From Gigaspora margarita (Eukaryota > Glomeromycota > Glomeromycetes > Diversisporales > Gigasporaceae), in contig WTPW01000071.1 in assembly GCA_009809945.1 (NCBI GenBank), positions 299,750 through 363,749 of the forward strand: DNA of 64,000 nt, in the 5' to 3' direction. This document shows, in pieces, positions 58,995 through 64,000 of the stretch. The stretch's first letter is position 1, and each line of letters opens with the position of its first letter. The notes below the pieces were generated by a model. The model ran no database searches, had not been told where the DNA came from, and saw only the letters and a program-made list of their open reading frames with translations. The translations under genes and the position numbers were made by a program.

Positions 58995-60507
58995 TAGTGA
59001 TGGTAAATGACCTGGTCATTTGCCGATTTTTCAAATGACCCCGAATGACCTCAAAATGACCGGTCATTTGAGGTCATTCAAATTTTGGGTCATTTGGAAA
59101 TGACTCATGACCAAATGACCGCAGTCATTTGAGAGTCATTGGTCATTTCACATATAGAATTGACATCCTATTGGTCATGAAAATCGATCGTGTAATTTTT
59201 AACTTGCTAATTTTAACCGGGGGAAATTCCTACACAATCCGCATATCAACCAATAATATACAAAATCAGTTTACAGTATTAATAAGAATATTACATCATA
59301 ATTACTTATATCGATATATACAAATTTTTATTAAAATTTATCATCGCGCAAAATTACATTCTATCTAAACCTACCCTAACCACTAACTTATCGTTCACCC
59401 TAATCCTAAACTAAACTCCAAGTCTACTAATCATCGCAATAATACAATTTATCTAAAACTAACTTAACCGAAACATAATCGTTCTCCCTAACCCTAAATT
59501 AAACTCCAAGGCTACTCATCAATCGTTAATGAATCCACGATCTAGGATACAATAACATGTAGCATGATACCGTTCAACAATAATACTAATAGAGAGACAC
59601 CGTAAAACGATGATAACAACGAAGTAATGAAATAACTAACTAACATGGCTACCCAGCAAACNATGCTTCGTAAACCACGCACAATTTCATCCACCAGCAA
59701 ACGACGCCTCCAGAAAATAAGTGATACCAGATCACTAGCAAACAACGGCTCCACAAAAGGGCGAACTACATACGACATCACCGACGAACGATGATCCGAA
59801 GAAACAGTAATATCGAATACAACCCACCTGCAAACGAAGAAATGACAGCTGCAAAAAGAAAACTGATTAATGAAAGAAGAAATTGTAATATAGCAAAAAA
59901 AAAAAAAAAAAGCCTATACTTATCAAGATGAAGCACCAATTCCGACTTCAGCAAACGACGAAANAACAGTCCAAAAGTGCGACTGTAAAAAACCCCTACG
60001 TAGTTACTTACCGTACAATAACACCAATAACGTAGCAAAACAAAAGCGAAACACGAAAAACATGACAAGTACACCTCAACTAAAACCTAATTATGATGAT
60101 GCCAACGACACTAATTTCAACACCGACGGTTATACCAACGACGACACAACGTCAACACCGACGGCGGCACCAACGACGATAGCAACTACGAAATAGCACT
60201 ATAAAAAAAATAACCTAGTAGTAAAAAAAAAAAAAAAAAAAGAAAACAAAAAAAATTCTGATACTTATATGCAGATATTTATTAATTATAATGTACCCTA
60301 TAAGCGCGAAATAACGTGCANGGATATGATTTCGAATTTCGGCCTAAATTAAGCTTAATTCGGGCCAAAATTCGAATNAATGCCCCTGCGCGATCCACCA
60401 ATCAAATTCAAATGACCTACTAGGTCATTTCACCTTTGAAATGACCCAATGACTGGTCATTTGTCATTTGGGTCATTTGGGTCATTTCAGGTCATTTACC
60501 ATCACTG
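58995..60507. mobile_element. hAT-like non-autonomous element with unusual GC-richer cargo
   Basis: It begins TAGTGATGGTAAATGACC and ends GGTCATTTACCATCACTG, flanked by the perfect duplication CCATACTG (58987-58994, 60508-60515). Subterminal regions are arrays of (G)GTCATTTG motifs. The centre (59380-60190) contains tandem copies of CCCTAA(C/T)CCTAAA(C/T)TAAACTCC and AGCAAACGACG, plus ACCGACGG/ACCAACGACGA repeats. Minus-strand frames at 59542-60074 read through these repeats and include N positions, so I do not call genes. Confidence 0.95.
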
Positions 60508-60569
60508 CCATACTGTGTATCATCAGAATTATAAGCTTTGTAAAAAAAAGGTTTATGGTTTCTGCGTAG

Positions 60570-62095
60570 CTGTATTAGTTTCTTAACAGTAATTTCTGTG
60601 AGAAATCATGTTAATTCTAATGCAAGCCCTTAACTGCACGTTGTGTATCACTTGAAACAGCAAGTTTTGTAACAGAATATTTTGCAGTAACTAAATCTTA
60701 ACTGCTACTGGAATAGCGGTAAGTTCTGTAACAGTATTTTTTATAGTAATTCAGGTTAATAATTACAAGAATTCCAATACAAACTAACTCGATTTTAACC
60801 ACAACTGAGTTTATTTGAATAGTAAGCAAGTTTTATATTGGAATTTTTACAAACTTATGACTATATATTTATTACTTACAGGGCTACCAGTATAGGAGTA
60901 TGTTTTGTAAAATTTTTTACAATGGCACGCAATAGAAATTACTGGATAGCAAGTAATTTCAGACAAAATTTTTTACAGTAATTTATGATAGAAATCACAA
61001 ATTTCGAAATTAATATTTCGCATCTAGAATAGTGATAGCTATATTAACTCAATATAATCACAATAACTCTGAGACAATTTAACTCAACTTTAGTGGTTAC
61101 CAAAATAGCAAGTAAATTTTGTAACAGGAATTTTTCAGTAACTTATAAAGATTATAATAATTCTAACTCAACTACACTCTGTTTACTGAAATTATAAGAT
61201 ATTCTACATACTAAGTGTCATTAGAATAGCGAGTAACCCATGATAAAAATCAAAATATGGACGAATCGTGCTCATTTTGTGATACTGTATCTAAATATGA
61301 TCATATTAAAACAAGTGATGTAATAATATTAATTTCAGATATCTAAATTAATTATATTAAAATAACTAAATAACGATACAAAATCACAATTAGACTGTCT
61401 TATTGCACGATCTGCCCATATGATTATTTTAATCAATTTTTCTACAGTAACAATAATTCTGATGTAAAATATCTTATCTTTAATTACGTACTGTATCCAC
61501 TAGAATATTAAGTTTTTAACAAAAATTTTTACAGCAACTCAGAATAATAATTTGATACAAACTAACTTAACCACATGCTGCGTTCACTAAAATAGCAAGT
61601 CTTATACCAATTTTTACAGTAACTAATATACATATTGGTAGCATGTAAGTTCAGCAACAATAGTAATTATAATATTTTTAATACCAACTAACTCCAATCT
61701 TGATTACTGTATTAATGAATAACTTCTATTACAAATTTTTTATAGCAATTCAAGAGAAAATTATGATAATTCCAATACAAAATAACTCAACTTTGCGCTA
61801 TGTGATGCTGGAATAATAAGTAAGTTTTGCAGCAGAATTTTTACAGTAACTCATGTTAGAAACCATAATCTCAATGCAAACCATCCCAATCTTAACACAT
61901 GTGTTGCTAGGATAGCGAGTAATTTTGTAACAAGATTTTTTTATAATGATTTTAATACAAACCAACTCAACTATGTAATGTGGTCACCAGATAGGTAATT
62001 TTTGTGACAGAATTTTTTTACAGTAACTTGATAATAACACAATTCCAACACAAGCTTATTCAACACATACAATAGTCACTGAAATAGCAAATTCT
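60570..62095. repeat. Degenerate satellite of about 100-120 bp, a dozen or more units
   Basis: Each unit carries variants of GTAACAGAATTTTTTACAGT, AATTCTAATACAAACTAACTC, AACTAC(A)TGTTGTGTTCAC and GAATAGCAAGTAAGTTTT. Units are diverged with small indels. No reading frame persists. Confidence 0.8.
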
Positions 62096-62102
62096 ATACC
62101 GG

Positions 62103-62125
62103 TAGGTGGCGCTTCGCGCCACCTA
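62103..62125. repeat. GC-rich perfect hairpin
   Basis: TAGGTGGCGC-TTC-GCGCCACCTA is a 10-bp perfect stem with a 3-nt loop, directly after the satellite. It is strikingly GC-rich in this background. Confidence 0.85.
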
Positions 62126-62639
62126 TTATGCTAGTATATATTATGTTAATATCATCATGGACTACTTGAGTTTTTACTAAAATGCATTGATGCTGTTTTA
62201 TATATCTAAAAACCCTCTTAAATTCTAACTATAACATAAAAAATTGATATTAAAAATTTTGTCAAATTCCACTTGTTATAATTGATTTACAAAATTTGCA
62301 AATGGTAATAGTTTAAGTAAAAATAAAAATTGAATTAAAAATTATAGATCAATACAAATAACTCATTACAAGATATGACATTATTTTTATAGAATTAAAT
62401 CTTCTAGTATAATAACTAGAACTTTATATCAATCCTACTTTGATATAGATGCTTAATATTCTGAAAATTTTTATAGTTTTCTATAACAAAAGAAATTGCT
62501 AAAAAACATTGAATCAAGTTTTATACCAATTCAAACAATAGATGATATAAAGAATCTGAATCACGTAAAAAAAACAACTCCAATAAACAAAATTTGCACT
62601 TTGCAATAACACTATACCGGTTTAATTGAATTTGAATTA
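62126..62639. other. AT-rich sequence, no gene seen
   Basis: No supported feature. It may include the decayed upstream part of the leucine-rich-repeat fragment that follows. Confidence 0.4.
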
Positions 62640-62975
62640 GAATTTTCTTGAACAAGAAGGAGAAAAGGCAATAGCGGGTGTACTAAAAAGATCAACTTCA
62701 TTAAGAGATTTATATTTCCGTTATTATTTACTTTGATCAGAAGTTGAAAGTGCTGTAGTAGATACACTTTGCAAGAACTTTATTTTGATCTCATTGGATC
62801 TTGGTAAAAATGAACTTGAAAGAGTTAGAGAAGTATCATTAACCAAGACACTTTGTAAAAACTCTGATCATAATAATCTTGGACCTGTAGGAAGAAGTGC
62901 ATTGGTAAATACAGGAAGATTAAAAATCAAGTACTCTAGTAATATATTCATAATTACCACATCCTATAAAGAATC
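62640..62975 (+). pseudogene. Leucine-rich-repeat (ribonuclease-inhibitor-like) protein fragment
   Basis: The plus strand reads GEKAIAGVLKRSTSLRDLYF, a stop, then VESAVVDTLCKNFILISLDL, LCKNSDHNNLGPVGRSALVN. The pattern LCKN...L-x-L-x2-NxLG-x-x-G-x-x-AL is that of ribonuclease-inhibitor-type leucine-rich repeats, which are abundant in Rhizophagus-like genomes. In-frame stop, missing repeats and absence of a start make it a remnant. The hAT-like MITE at 62984 is inserted next to it. Confidence 0.65.
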
Positions 62976-62983
62976 ATTCAGCC

Positions 62984-63095
62984 TAGTGATTGTACCCGGG
63001 TAGAACCTGCTATTTTGTGACATAGTAATTTATCCGGATATCCGGGTAATTTAAAAGTAACCGGGTAGAGGTTTTTCCAACGGGTACAATCTCTA
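62984..63095. mobile_element. 112-bp hAT-like MITE
   Basis: It begins TAGTGATTGTACCCG and ends CGGGTACAATCTCTA, flanked by the perfect duplication ATTCAGCC (62976-62983, 63096-63103). The interior has ATCCGGATATCCGGGT-type motifs. It is one of the shortest elements here. Confidence 0.93.
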
Positions 63096-63103
63096 ATTCA
63101 GCC

Positions 63104-63379
63104 TAAGTCAGAGTTAGTATTAGGGTTAGGCGATAGCATAATTTAGGCCAATTTATTTATTGCATAATTTTATGTAATATGATAATTACAGGTCTTCAAG
63201 TGTCTTGGTAAATATACTTCACATTAGCACTGCACTAATAAAGCCAGTACTAAGTTCAATTAGTGAAGTCATCTGACCATGGTCATATGACTTCGCTGAT
63301 TGAATTTAGTAATTAACCTGGTCATGCACCAACACTAGTAAACCATCCCCTCCGTTTTACTCCTGTAAAACTCCGTTGC
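63104..63379. other. Intergenic sequence with a short inverted repeat
   Basis: CAATTAGTGAAGTCATCTGACC (63258) and GGTCATATGACTTCGCTGATTG (63280) are near complements, giving an imperfect hairpin. No gene seen. Confidence 0.5.
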
Positions 63380-63715
63380 TGGTACACCAAAGATGGCACC
63401 GAAACCTTTTTTGGCGATTCCGAAAGTTTCGGGTTTCGGATTATAGCTTCCGAAACCTTATTCGAAACTCGAAACCTCGCCCGAAACCCGAAACCTCGAC
63501 CGAAACCCGAAACCTCAACCGAAACTCCGAAACTGCCAAAACATCAATAACTTAACTTATTTGTTTATTCTCTCTAAAGTTGGTGCTGATACCCTTTGTG
63601 CCAAATCCGAAATTTCGGGCTTCGGATTATAACCTCCGAAACCTTATCCGAAACTCTAAACCTCACCCGAAACCCGAAACCTCATTCGAACCGAAATCTC
63701 ACCTGAACACCAAAA
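63380..63715. repeat. CCGAAACCTC tandem repeat in two blocks
   Basis: CCGAAACC, CGAAACTC and CCCGAAACCTC variants recur in 63400-63535 and again in 63605-63700. Both blocks begin with a TTTCGGG(C/T)TTCGGATTATA segment, so the unit of about 205 bp is duplicated. Ends typical of a transposon were not found in the window. Confidence 0.75.
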
Positions 63716-63719
63716 ACTA

Positions 63720-64000
63720 CCCCAACTTCCATATACATTGATTGCATTAATGTATTATATATCTCTTTCAATTATACATCAAATGCACTGTATGCTATGT
63801 ATCTCTTCAATATACATTAATTGCACTGATGTATGTTATATATCTCCTTAAAGAATTCAATGCATCCCAACAATTTATTGCATGCGTGCAGTCCTTTTTG
63901 TTGTTATGATTTACAAAGTACAACATGAAAGGTATAATTCCGAAATTTATATTCTGACAATCAAAGTTGCTTTTGCAAGCATCAGTTTTTTTTTTTTTTT
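63720..64000. repeat. AT-rich repeats and terminal poly(T)
   Basis: ATATACATT(G/A)ATTGCA(T/C)TAATGTAT and ATATATCTCTT variants recur about every 50-60 bp between 63728 and 63850. The window ends in a poly(T) run, which may continue. Confidence 0.5.

Noticed and set aside
59380-59500. CCCTAA-like telomere repeats
   Set aside because: Only a few irregular copies occur, inside a bounded hAT-like element. A similar short motif at 2679 is also isolated. There is no telomeric array.
59542-60074. Two hydrophobic minus-strand proteins
   Set aside because: They read through tandem repeats and ambiguous bases within a transposon, with no start context or homology.

Overview
The window looks like nuclear DNA of an arbuscular mycorrhizal fungus (Glomeromycotina, Rhizophagus-like). 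It is very AT-rich, short introns (64-90 bp) begin GTAAGT/GTATTT/GTAATT, the recognisable host genes are a Sel1-repeat/TKL-type kinase gene and a TKL-type (pseudo)kinase gene with an N-terminal C-x2-C zinc-ribbon module, and there is a dense load of nested, mostly non-autonomous DNA transposons. Kinase, Sel1 and transposon expansions are characteristic of that group. The species assignment is inference.

Layout. 1-1500: MITE and foldback repeats. 1589-7962: an AT-rich tract in which about 38 splice-donor-like motifs (mostly GTAAGTA) each sit exactly 3, 6, 9 or 12/24 nt after an AG. I read this as an array of ultra-short exons on the + strand, all of length 3n, feeding in frame into 8039-11591. 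That downstream part holds four tandem zinc-ribbon/kinase-N-lobe modules (one frameshifted) and one degenerate kinase C-lobe. 12551-15788: a hAT-like element with a nested Tc1/mariner (IS630-type) copy. 16489-21487: an inverted-repeat element split by a 4.4-kb LTR retroelement whose internal ORF carries a Sel1-like motif. 22992-25406: the best intact gene, a Sel1-repeat/protein-kinase fusion in four exons, one of them 20 nt. 26500-28657: a broken hAT transposase on the minus strand. 29440-31130, 35217-36134 and 45330-46825: large palindromic foldback repeats. 31665-34855: a hAT-like element carrying a STE20/PAK-type kinase fragment. 37000-64000: almost entirely transposons, satellites and AT-rich DNA, with a decayed mariner transposase (44.2-45.0 kb) and a decayed leucine-rich-repeat fragment (62.6-62.9 kb).

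Most important observation: the micro-exon array. Only one of the three frames through the joined micro-exons lacks stops, and it is the frame required by the zinc-ribbon exon at 8039. Its conceptual product is two hydrophobic stretches followed by a charged linker. If real, this is a membrane-anchored kinase-like protein whose N-terminus is spelled out about one codon per exon, with exon units multiplied by tandem duplication and introns hosting several MITEs. The 5' end was not found. All splicing here is inferred from sequence alone.

Transposon ends were assigned by eye from terminal inverted repeats plus target-site duplications. Eleven elements have matching 8-bp duplications (hAT type) and at least five have TA duplications (Tc1/mariner/pogo type). 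Two N-gaps (33604-33892, 51935-52443) hide sequence.
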